14,678 nucleotides of DNA, from positions 1 through 14,678 of the forward strand of contig JBAWVR010000020.1 of the NCBI GenBank assembly GCA_037147155.1, given 5' to 3'. The notes below the pieces were generated by a model. The model did no database searches. It was not told the DNA's origin and saw only the letters and a program-made list of their open reading frames with translations. Origin of the DNA: JBAWVR01 sp037147155 (lineage in GTDB: Bacteria > Patescibacteriota > Minisyncoccia > Phycocordibacterales > GWA1-40-21). Shown in pieces: positions 1-7,323 of this stretch. A program made the position numbers and the translations under genes. Position 1 is the stretch's first letter, and every line of letters starts with the position of its first letter.

Positions 1-156
1 GTTGTTGCACCCATTAAAAGAGATATTGTAGATATGTTTAATTATAATTTCTCAATAAATTCATACAATTTTATTTTCGCACCAGTTAAGATGAATGATC
101 TAAACAAGTTTGTTAAGGAATATATCCCTTACCCATTTGAATTTAGAATGTCTTAA
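1..156 (+). CDS. C-terminal fragment of an unidentified protein
   Basis: An open frame runs from the first base to a TAA at 154-156 and gives the last 51 residues of a protein whose start lies outside the window. The tail is rich in aromatic residues and asparagine and ends in FEFRMS. I recognise no family and see no catalytic motif. It is read in the same direction as the Type III methyltransferase gene that starts 51 bases later, so it could belong to the same restriction cassette or be an unrelated neighbour. A weak 5-bp stem (AAAGC/GCTTT) follows the stop codon but has no T-run, so I do not call a terminator. Confidence 0.6.
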   Translation, partial: VVAPIKRDIVDMFNYNFSINSYNFIFAPVKMNDLNKFVKEYIPYPFEFRMS

Positions 157-207
157 AGCTTATTAAGAGGCTTTATCTAGGGCTAATTTAGTGATAAGAT
201 TGGTCTC

Positions 208-1755
208 ATGGCAACATTAAATTGGATTGGAAAGGAAGCTGTCGTAAACCATGATAAAGAGGTTCCTTTTAAACTACTAGAAAAAGATACTAAATCATCT
301 GTTGGAAAAGAATCTAAAAACTTAATAATACACGGTGACAATCTTGAAGCTCTTAAAGCTTTAATGCCTTTTTATAAAGGTAAAGTTAAATGTGTTTACA
401 TTGATCCACCATATAACACTGGTAATGAGGGTTGGGTTTATAATGATAAAGTAAATTCTCCTAAAATTCGCGAATGGTTAGGTAAAACCGTTGGAGCAGA
501 ATCAGAAGATTTAACAAGACACGATAAGTGGTTGTGTATGATGTATCCTCGGTTAAAATTATTAAGAGATTTGTTAGATGACAACGGCTCCATTTTTATT
601 TCTATTGACGATGACGAGGGTCACTATTTAAAGGTGATTCTAGATGAAATTTTTGGTAGAGCTAACTTTGTTGCGAACATTATATGGGAGAAAAAATATT
701 CTCCGCAAAATGATGCGAGATGGTTATCTGATAGTCATGACCATATTTTATTGTACGCAAAAAATAAGGAGAGTTGGAAGCCCAATCTATTACCTAGATC
801 TGAAGAAATGGATAAGAGATATAAAAATGTAGATAATGATCCTAGAGGACTTTGGAAATCTAGTGATTTATCAGTAAAAACTTACAGTGCGACAACTGAT
901 TATCCTATTAAAACTCCTGCTGGTAGGATTGTGAATCCGCCAAGAGGTTATTCATGGCGTGTTAATAAAGATAAATTTCAAGAAATGGTTGCTGATAACC
1001 GAATATGGTTTGGTAAAGACGGAAATAACGTACCGTCAATAAAAAGGTTTTTGTCTGAGGTTCAACAAGGATTAGTTTCTAAAACTATTTGGTATAGAAC
1101 GGAGGTTGGTGATAATCAAGAAGCTAAACAAGAAATTAAAGTGCTTTTTGATGAAAGTGATATGCCTTTTAATACACCTAAACCAGTAAGACTTATTAAA
1201 AGAATATTACAACTAGCAACAGACAAAGATTCCCTGGTGTTGGATTCATTTGCTGGATCTGGTACTACAGGTCATGCTGTTTTGGATTTAAATAAAGAAG
1301 ATAATGGCAAAAGGAATTTTATAATGGTTGAAATGGAAAATGAGGTTGCAGGAGATGTTACTTCATTACGTATTAAAAAAGCTATAAAAAAATACAATTA
1401 TGATGATGGTTTTGAATACTGTGAAATTGAAAAAGCATTATTTAATGCAAAAGGTCAAATAAACGAGGAGTGTTCATATAATGAGTTAGCTTCATATATT
1501 TACTTTACTGAAACTCAAACAAATATAGATAAACAAGTAATCAAGGATCCGTTTATTGGTGAATCAAAAGATAGTGCTTATTACCTAATCTATAAAGGAA
1601 AGAATAAGAATGATTTAACGAGGTCTTTTGTTTCTAAACTCAAACTTGATAAGCCTGCTGTTATTTATGCCGATCGTTGCTTGGTTGATGAAGATGAATT
1701 AAAAGATAAAGGAATCACTTTTAAACAAATTCCTTATGAGATAAAGGTTTACTAA
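208..1755 (+). CDS. mod: Type III restriction-modification system, Mod subunit (N6-adenine DNA methyltransferase)
   Basis: A 515-aa beta-class amino-methyltransferase that would transfer a methyl group from S-adenosylmethionine to adenine, and that supplies DNA-sequence recognition to the Mod-Res complex. Motif IV DPPY lies at residues 66-69 (YIDPPYNTGNEG). Motif I lies near the C-terminal third (SFAGSGTTGHAV, about 347-358). This IV-before-I order defines the beta class. The intervening region, about 160-320, should hold the target-recognition domain. The protein is somewhat short for a Mod subunit but both motifs are intact. Start: ATG at 208, with no convincing Shine-Dalgarno sequence. The res gene begins 4 bases after the stop, so the two are surely co-transcribed. 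The recognition sequence cannot be read from the protein. Confidence 0.93.
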   Translation: MATLNWIGKEAVVNHDKEVPFKLLEKDTKSSVGKESKNLIIHGDNLEALKALMPFYKGKVKCVYIDPPYNTGNEGWVYNDKVNSPKIREWLGKTVGAESEDLTRHDKWLCMMYPRLKLLRDLLDDNGSIFISIDDDEGHYLKVILDEIFGRANFVANIIWEKKYSPQNDARWLSDSHDHILLYAKNKESWKPNLLPRSEEMDKRYKNVDNDPRGLWKSSDLSVKTYSATTDYPIKTPAGRIVNPPRGYSWRVNKDKFQEMVADNRIWFGKDGNNVPSIKRFLSEVQQGLVSKTIWYRTEVGDNQEAKQEIKVLFDESDMPFNTPKPVRLIKRILQLATDKDSLVLDSFAGSGTTGHAVLDLNKEDNGKRNFIMVEMENEVAGDVTSLRIKKAIKKYNYDDGFEYCEIEKALFNAKGQINEECSYNELASYIYFTETQTNIDKQVIKDPFIGESKDSAYYLIYKGKNKNDLTRSFVSKLKLDKPAVIYADRCLVDEDELKDKGITFKQIPYEIKVY

Positions 1756-1759
1756 ATAT

Positions 1760-4036
1760 ATGAATTACAAACGTTATCAAACAAACGCCATAGACACGCT
1801 TGACCAATTTTTAGGATTAATCCGAAAAATGAAGCCAAGACATGCTTTCAACGAGATTACTAATATTAACTACAATCATGAGTGGTTCGATGATGTTCCT
1901 TTTGTTTGTATCAGAATTCCAACTGGTGGTGGTAAAACATTAGTCGGTTGTAAAGCAGTTGAAAGAATAATGAGTAATACCCTCCAATACAAAATGGATA
2001 AGGGTATTGTTATGTGGTTTGTGCCGTCCGATTCAATTAAAACTCAAACTTTAAAAAAGTTTAAAGATACTAAAGATAGACACTATGAAGTATTGAGTGA
2101 GTCTTTTGGTAATAAAGTTAAAATTTTATCTAATGAGGAAGCTTTAACAATTACCCCAGAAGACGTCAGGGATAATCTTTGTATTATAGTAGCCAGTTTA
2201 GATGCTTTCAGAAAAGATTCGTCTATTCAGAAGAAGTATAAAGTCTATAAAGAGAATGGGTCATTAATGGATCACTTCCAAAATCTTAAGGATGAATCAA
2301 AACTTGAGAAAGATTCTGAAGGTTCTGTGGTTAATTCTCTAGCGAATGTTATCAGAAAAAATAACCCCTTAATTGTTATTGATGAGGGTCATCATACTCA
2401 AACTGAATTATCCATTAGTTTTCTTTCTGATCTTAAGCCGTCATTTATTATTGAATTTACTGCCACCCCAAGAGACGGTAGTAACATACTTGTAAAAACT
2501 AGTGCCTCAGAATTAAAAATCGAAGAAATGGTAAAGATTCCGATAGTATTGGAAAGTCGTTCACAGTGGGAACAGGTTGTTTTTGATGGGCTTAAAAGAC
2601 GCGAGGAATTGGAAAAAAGAGCAAAGAAATTAAAGGGAGAATATATAAGACCTATCGCCCTACTTCAAGCACAACCAAAGAGTAAAACGAAAGCAACTGT
2701 TACAGTTGAAGCCTTGAAAGAGATGCTTTTAAAAGATGGAATTAAAGAGGAAGAAATTAAAATTAAAACATCGGAAGTCGATGAGCTTGAGGGAATAAAT
2801 CTTTTTGATAAGAAATGTGAAGTTAGATATATTTTGACTGTAAACGCCCTTGCTGAAGGTTGGGACTGTTCTTTTGCATACGTTCTTATCTCTGTAGCTA
2901 ACTTAGGTGCCAAAGTGGCGGTTGAACAAATTATTGGAAGAGTTATTCGTATGCCTAATGCTAAGAAAAAAGCTGATGAAGCACTAAACAGAAGTTACGT
3001 CTTTGCTTCGGCGACAAATTTTAATGAAGCCGCAACAAAAGTTATTAATGGGCTTGAAGATAATGGTTACAGTAAATCTGATTTTGTTAATCTAGCTGAA
3101 GTCGAACAATATTCTGATCCATTAGAAGCAAAGAAATCAATTAAAAAAGATTTAAAAGTACCAATGATGTCAATTGGGAAAGACAAGATGTCATTCGAAG
3201 ACTTATTAGGTGAAGATTTTGAATTGGCAGAGCAAAATGCTGATTTTGATTTTAAAATACACTACGATTTAGATGGACAAGCGACTATTGATATCAATGA
3301 AGAAAATGAGTGGATGCAAGGACAAACATTGTCACTCCCTCTTCAGTATTTAGAGGGTAATCACTCTGAAGAGGAACTAGCTTCATGGCTTGATAAGAAG
3401 TTGAGATTCCAAATGATCAAACCGGAAGACAAGTTGGCTTTTATTGAGAAAGCTATACAAATACAAATTAAGAAACATAAAAAATCATTACCTCTGCTTT
3501 CTGTTAACAGATATCTTTTGGCAGAAAGGTTAGGTTTAGCTATTACCGAAGTATTAGAAGCTCAAGCTAAAAAAGAATACAAAGACTTGCTAAACAAAAA
3601 GAAAACTTCTGTATCTGGTTTTGAGTCATACCCCGATGTCATAGCTTTAAAGTCAGCTGTGCCGAAAGTCTTTAATAAAAATCTATATGAAAGAATCGAC
3701 TCAATCAATGGAGAAGAACGAGCTTTTGTTGATAGGATTGATTTAGGAACTTTGGATAATATCGAATATTGGGTTCGTAATAGAGAAAAAGTTGATCCAT
3801 TTTATCTTCAAGGGTACAAACGAGGGAAATTCTATCCAGACTTTGTAGCGGTAACTAAAAAGGGAAATATTATTGCACTCGAATGGAAAGGTGAAGATAG
3901 GGTAAGTAATGATGATACAAAATATAAGGAAGAAATAGCAAAAGACTGGGAAAAACTTGGAAAAGGAAAATTACACTTTTTCTTGGTCTATAATGGAAAT
4001 GTAGATGAGATATTAATTAAACTGAAGACTCTATAG
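1760..4036 (+). CDS. res: Type III restriction endonuclease, Res subunit (SF2 helicase plus nuclease)
   Basis: A 758-aa ATP-dependent DNA translocase/endonuclease that partners Mod. Seen in order: a Walker A motif PTGGGKT (54-60), a DExH-type motif II DEGHH (208-212), motif III TATPR (234-238), and a motif VI-like QIIGRVIRMP near 395. These form an SF2 helicase core. The C-terminus has a PD-(D/E)XK nuclease: YPDF (D694), then EWK (E708, K710). Because every motif is present, the restriction activity is probably intact. The gene starts 4 bases after mod, as expected for a Mod-Res operon. Its last 20 bases overlap the end of the opposing recombinase gene, with no terminator between them, so the two convergent transcripts would be complementary at their ends. 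Confidence 0.93.
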   Translation: MNYKRYQTNAIDTLDQFLGLIRKMKPRHAFNEITNINYNHEWFDDVPFVCIRIPTGGGKTLVGCKAVERIMSNTLQYKMDKGIVMWFVPSDSIKTQTLKKFKDTKDRHYEVLSESFGNKVKILSNEEALTITPEDVRDNLCIIVASLDAFRKDSSIQKKYKVYKENGSLMDHFQNLKDESKLEKDSEGSVVNSLANVIRKNNPLIVIDEGHHTQTELSISFLSDLKPSFIIEFTATPRDGSNILVKTSASELKIEEMVKIPIVLESRSQWEQVVFDGLKRREELEKRAKKLKGEYIRPIALLQAQPKSKTKATVTVEALKEMLLKDGIKEEEIKIKTSEVDELEGINLFDKKCEVRYILTVNALAEGWDCSFAYVLISVANLGAKVAVEQIIGRVIRMPNAKKKADEALNRSYVFASATNFNEAATKVINGLEDNGYSKSDFVNLAEVEQYSDPLEAKKSIKKDLKVPMMSIGKDKMSFEDLLGEDFELAEQNADFDFKIHYDLDGQATIDINEENEWMQGQTLSLPLQYLEGNHSEEELASWLDKKLRFQMIKPEDKLAFIEKAIQIQIKKHKKSLPLLSVNRYLLAERLGLAITEVLEAQAKKEYKDLLNKKKTSVSGFESYPDVIALKSAVPKVFNKNLYERIDSINGEERAFVDRIDLGTLDNIEYWVRNREKVDPFYLQGYKRGKFYPDFVAVTKKGNIIALEWKGEDRVSNDDTKYKEEIAKDWEKLGKGKLHFFLVYNGNVDEILIKLKTL

Positions 4037-5345
4037 TTATATTCTTATCTTTAAGAACGATTTTTGATTTCAAACAAGATAACAACTCTCGCTTCTCCTG
4101 ATCTTCCCCTTCTCGAAGAATAAATCGCGTGTAATTTTTTACATCTACATCTTGTATTTTTATCAATTCTTTTATCCCCAATAATGTTTTCTGAAAATTT
4201 TTAAATCTGACAATCTCTTTATTGATCTTCTCTTTTATTCCGATTTCGTTTAAATCAACTTTGTCTAAAACACCCTCTAACTGTCTTATCAGTTCTTTCT
4301 CTTCAATATATTGACCTGTACAGTTCTTATCTTTCCCTTTGGTACATTTATAATATACATATCTATGAACATTACCGTTTTTATGTTTCTTAAATTTTTC
4401 ACAAGCACTAATTCCTGAACCACAAAGTCCACAGGTCATTAGCTTGGTAAAAGCAAATTCCTTATTTTCAACTCTTAAAACATTACTTTTAATTTGTTGT
4501 TGAACTAGGTCAAAGAGTTCTTTGGTAATGATTGGTTCATGCTTACCTTGATACCAGTTACCACTACCTCGAGGGTATTCAAAAACTCCATAATAAAATG
4601 GCAGACTTAGGTTTCGAAAGATATTACCAAGACTTAAATGTTTTTTACCAGCTTCGGTTCTAAAGTTTAAATCAAACTTTAACCAGTTATAGACTTTTTT
4701 ACCGCTCCAGTGTTCGTAAGCGACTTTTTCAAACATTTTCTTGATGATAGGAGCTCTTAGAGGATCATGAAGACACTCACATCTTCGATCCATACGTTTT
4801 TCTTTAATGTAACCAGTTGGAGCGGGACCAGGCCATAGCCCCATCTCCACTCTAGTTCTTAAACCTCTTTTAACATTTATGCTTTTGTTATCATTCTCGA
4901 GTTTAGCTTGCGAGCAAAGAATCATCAATAAAAACTTTTCGTTTGGAGAGTTTTTAAAGTGTTGTCCGTAAGTTCTAATCTCAAGAAGAAGTTTTTGATC
5001 CATGAGGTCAACCAGGGAGCCTAGGTCGCCAGCGTTTCTACTTAGACGGTCAGGTGCCCATGTAAGTATTCCGTTAAATCTTTGTCGTCTAATATCTTCC
5101 AATATTTCTTTAAATACAGGTCTTTGTCCTGAATCCTTAGCGGAATGAGCTTCACGTCTAATATCCACAATTTCAATGTTTTCCTTCTCGGCAAGCTGTA
5201 ACATTTCCTTGACTTGAGAATCAATCGAAAGAACTTGTCGTTCTTCAGATTCAGTTGATTTACGAGCATACAAGACGTATTTGATTTTAGTTGTGGGTAT
5301 AACGGCCATAGTGCCTATTAACCCCGCACTGGCTTGAATTTCCAT
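4017..5345 (-). CDS. Large serine recombinase (site-specific integrase/resolvase family)
   Basis: A 442-aa recombinase that cuts and rejoins DNA through a 5'-phosphoserine link. The resolvase domain begins at about residue 21. It has YARKSTES with the likely nucleophile S30, and the arginine motif DRLSRNAGD (R100, R103). The Recombinase domain follows at about 165-290, then a zinc-ribbon with C305, C308, C334 and C342. A Lys/Glu-rich, probably coiled-coil tail comes last. This architecture and length fit large serine integrases rather than small resolvases. The start is uncertain: ATG at 5345 gives an extra IQASAGLIG leader that is not part of the catalytic domain, while ATG at 5309 starts MAVIPTTK and is nearer the usual N-terminus. 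Neither has a good ribosome site. It is the likely mobility gene of the element. Confidence 0.92.
   Translation of the reverse strand: MEIQASAGLIGTMAVIPTTKIKYVLYARKSTESEERQVLSIDSQVKEMLQLAEKENIEIVDIRREAHSAKDSGQRPVFKEILEDIRRQRFNGILTWAPDRLSRNAGDLGSLVDLMDQKLLLEIRTYGQHFKNSPNEKFLLMILCSQAKLENDNKSINVKRGLRTRVEMGLWPGPAPTGYIKEKRMDRRCECLHDPLRAPIIKKMFEKVAYEHWSGKKVYNWLKFDLNFRTEAGKKHLSLGNIFRNLSLPFYYGVFEYPRGSGNWYQGKHEPIITKELFDLVQQQIKSNVLRVENKEFAFTKLMTCGLCGSGISACEKFKKHKNGNVHRYVYYKCTKGKDKNCTGQYIEEKELIRQLEGVLDKVDLNEIGIKEKINKEIVRFKNFQKTLLGIKELIKIQDVDVKNYTRFILREGEDQEKRELLSCLKSKIVLKDKNITIESSV
5305..5333. repeat. Imperfect inverted repeat at the recombinase start
   Basis: GCCATAGTGC (5305-5314) and GCACTGGC (5326-5333) form an imperfect dyad (GCCA-GTGC arms, with two extra bases in one arm). 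It covers the alternative start codon at 5307-5309. Possible roles are an operator, a hairpin that hides the start, or half of a recombinase attachment site, since serine integrase att sites are imperfect dyads next to the integrase gene. This is pattern only. Confidence 0.3.
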
Positions 5346-5547
5346 ATATCATTAATGACAGACTGGTTGGTGATGCAAAGCTATGCAGAACTAGAAAAAT
5401 ATCACCTGGTCGTTTGTAGAGCTTAGCAAAGGTATTGTAGTGCGATATGATAGTTGGACTAATGGTTCATTTTGGGCTATTATGTATTAACAATTTAATA
5501 GCAGAAGTAATCTAAACCAGTAAGTAATTATTGGCATGATGAAAAGT
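5346..5547. other. Non-coding stretch upstream of the recombinase, no gene seen
   Basis: About 200 AT-rich bases between the leftward recombinase and the rightward RNA/DUF4268 unit. It should hold the promoters for both. I see no consensus -35/-10 pair on either strand and no open frame of convincing length. If the recombinase attachment site lies beside its gene, this is a natural place to look, but no core is identifiable from one copy. Confidence 0.4.
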
Positions 5548-5650
5548 CCTACGAAGATAAAGAACCCATCATATGGGGTTTGTCTTCGTAGGCCGTATCG
5601 GGAAACTGGTACGAGGGGCTTCGGTCCCTGACCCATGTGGTGGGCTTTTT
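5548..5650 (+). ncRNA. Multi-hairpin RNA or 5' leader ending in an intrinsic terminator
   Basis: Four hairpins follow one another almost without gaps. H1 pairs 5548-5557 (CCTACGAAGA) with 5583-5592, with an inner stem AACCCAT/ATGGGGTT carrying one bulged G. H2 pairs CGTATC (5594-5599) with GGTACG (5608-5613). H3 pairs 5614-5619 with 5624-5629 around a UUCG tetraloop closed by C-G, a very stable RNA loop. H4 is the terminator. The UUCG loop and the T-run after H4 both fit transcription on the plus strand. A third copy of CCTACGAA at 5672-5679, just ahead of the DUF4268 start, could compete with 5548-5555 for the 3' arm of H1. It may be an independent small RNA or a cis-acting attenuator. I do not match it to a named RNA family. 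Confidence 0.5.
5632..5650 (+). terminator. Intrinsic terminator of the hairpin RNA
   Basis: CCCA (5632-5635) pairs with TGGG (5641-5644) around a 5-base loop, followed by C and five T (5646-5650). The stem is short but the T-run is in the right place. It sits 33 bases before the DUF4268 start codon, so read-through or a downstream promoter is needed to express that gene. Confidence 0.5.
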
Positions 5651-5683
5651 GTTTCTCCATTTGGGATAAGACCTACGAAAAAT

Positions 5684-6784
5684 ATGTATTTAATAAACAA
5701 AGACTCGAACGAAATAAGTGAGGTAGAAAAGATAACTTTCAAATCGGCTGGATTGAAAGAAAGGAAAAATCTTCAAGAGTATATTGCCAAAAACCCTGAA
5801 TCTTTAGGTGAAGAATTGTTGATTATACAAAAAGAATTTTCTGGTTTTGATGATACTAATGAAAGACTAGATTTGCTTGCCTTAGACAAAAAAGGAAATC
5901 TTGTTGTAATAGAAAACAAACTCGACGACACTGGTAGAGATGTAGTTTGGCAATCATTAAAGTATGCTTCATATTGTTCAAGCTTAAATGGACAAGGAAT
6001 TAAAGATATATTTCAAGAGTATTTACAAAAACAAGGCTCTAATCAGACAGCTGATGGTGCACTAGGAGATTTTTTCGATAATGAAGATTTTGAGGAAAAA
6101 CTAAATATAGGTAATACCCAAAGAATTATTATGGTGGCTGGAGAATTTAGAAAAGAGGTTACTTCAACGGTAATGTGGTTATTGAATTTTAGTATCAAAC
6201 TTCAATGCTTTAAAGTTACTCCGTATAAAATCGGTGAAAATATCTTGTTAGATTTTGATCAAATAATACCTATAAAGGAAGCTGAGGATTACATTATAAA
6301 AATTGCGTCAAAGAACCGAGAAGAGATTGATAACCAAGATGAACTGGAAAATAGATATACTATCAGACAGATATTTTGGTCACAGTTTCTAAAAGAGGTT
6401 AACAAGAAAAATAGTCTTTGTGCCAATATTAGTCCTAGTAAAGATGCTTGGATAGGTGTAGCTCTCGGTGTGAGTGGTGCTAGTATTAACCTAGTTGTCA
6501 CCAGGAACTATGCTCGTTCTGAAGTGTATATCAATCGTGGCAGTAAAGATAAAAACAAAAAACTCTTTGACTATTTTCTTAAAAACAAGGAGCAGATTGA
6601 AAAAGATTTCGGTGCACCGCTCGTTTGGGAGAGGATGAATGATAAAGTTACTTCACGTATCAAGTGGCAACTTGATAATGTAAGTGTCTTTGAGGATTCG
6701 GACTATCAGAAGATGATTGAATTTTTAATTGATGGTTTAGAAAGAATGAAGAAAGCTTTTTCACCAATAGTTAAAAATTTATAA
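5684..6784 (+). CDS. DUF4268-type protein with an N-terminal PD-(D/E)XK nuclease-like domain
   Basis: A 366-aa protein. Residues about 25-100 carry a PD-(D/E)XK signature: E44, ERLDLLAL with D63, VVIENK with E77 and K79, then Q90. This is typical of NucS/restriction-like nuclease folds. The C-terminal half (about 230-365) has a SKDAWIGVALGVSG segment and a REEIDNQDE-to-WERMNDKVTSRI stretch that resembles the DUF4268 domain, often found in standalone accessory proteins of restriction or defence regions. An open frame extends upstream to 5573, but that extension runs through the hairpins and terminator, so I chose ATG 5684. The bPH gene follows after 15 bases. Its substrate is unknown. A nuclease is likely from the motif, but this is inference. 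Confidence 0.75.
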   Translation: MYLINKDSNEISEVEKITFKSAGLKERKNLQEYIAKNPESLGEELLIIQKEFSGFDDTNERLDLLALDKKGNLVVIENKLDDTGRDVVWQSLKYASYCSSLNGQGIKDIFQEYLQKQGSNQTADGALGDFFDNEDFEEKLNIGNTQRIIMVAGEFRKEVTSTVMWLLNFSIKLQCFKVTPYKIGENILLDFDQIIPIKEAEDYIIKIASKNREEIDNQDELENRYTIRQIFWSQFLKEVNKKNSLCANISPSKDAWIGVALGVSGASINLVVTRNYARSEVYINRGSKDKNKKLFDYFLKNKEQIEKDFGAPLVWERMNDKVTSRIKWQLDNVSVFEDSDYQKMIEFLIDGLERMKKAFSPIVKNL

Positions 6785-6799
6785 ATTAATTTAAATACA

Positions 6800-7246
6800 A
6801 TGAAATACGAAAAAATTTGGAACAAAATATTGAATCCAAACGAAAAAGTTGAGATCGAGCTTTCTGTGGGTGAAAGATATAGAAAGATGATATTAATAGT
6901 TTGGATCCTGATTGCTTTATTGTTCCTAGCTATATGGCCGTTATCTGTGTTATTGGTTATATTAGGTATCTTACATTTTGTATATATAAGAATTGCCAAT
7001 GCTTATGCTTTTACAAACAAAAGAGCCTTGATTCATGTTGGTTGGCTTTCTACTGTTGCTAAGAGTGTAAACTTTGAAAAGATTACAGAGGTATCAGTTT
7101 ATGAACCATTCTTGTCTAGAATAATAACTAAGACTGGTGATCTAACTATTAATACAGGAAACATGACAGATACTCTGATTTTGAAAAATATCGAAAAACC
7201 ATATGAGGTTAAAAAGAAATTAGACTCATTAAGAAACAATAATTAA
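6800..7246 (+). CDS. Membrane-anchored bacterial PH-domain protein (bPH2/DUF304-like)
   Basis: A 148-aa protein with a charged N-terminus (about 1-30), a hydrophobic hairpin of two membrane segments (about 31-64, MILIVWILIALL to HFVYI), and then a beta-rich cytoplasmic domain. That domain starts NAYAFTNKRALI and runs to TGDLTINTG, the usual pattern of bacterial PH domains of the DUF304/YdbS type. It lies 15 bases after the DUF4268 gene in the same direction and shares its terminator at 7265-7299, so the two form an operon. PH-type membrane proteins often bind a partner at the inner face of the membrane. A link to the nuclease-like neighbour is suggested only by context. Confidence 0.72.
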   Translation: MKYEKIWNKILNPNEKVEIELSVGERYRKMILIVWILIALLFLAIWPLSVLLVILGILHFVYIRIANAYAFTNKRALIHVGWLSTVAKSVNFEKITEVSVYEPFLSRIITKTGDLTINTGNMTDTLILKNIEKPYEVKKKLDSLRNNN

Positions 7247-7264
7247 TACAGATTATATTAAAAT

Positions 7265-7299
7265 AAAAACTCTTCAATCAATAAGGTTGAGGAGTTTTT
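7265..7299. terminator. Bidirectional intrinsic terminator between convergent operons
   Basis: A 13-base arm AAAAACTCTTCAA (7265-7277) pairs with TTGAGGAGTTTTT (7287-7299) with a single non-Watson-Crick position (G-T). A-runs and T-runs flank the stem, so it can stop the rightward bPH transcript and the leftward terminase transcript. It marks the true 3' end of both operons. Confidence 0.85.
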
Positions 7300-7323
7300 A
7301 TTTTGATATAACTTAATAAAGTC

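Noticed and set aside
5593..5618. Resemblance to group II intron domain V (CCGTAT...GAAAC...GTACG)
   Set aside because: The 3' strand does not complete the domain V helix, no AGC catalytic triad pairing or reverse transcriptase is present, and the match is limited to a few bases.
5573..5683. N-terminal extension of the DUF4268 gene
   Set aside because: The 37 extra residues are encoded by the hairpins and terminator of the leader and do not resemble the domain. ATG 5684 is preferred.
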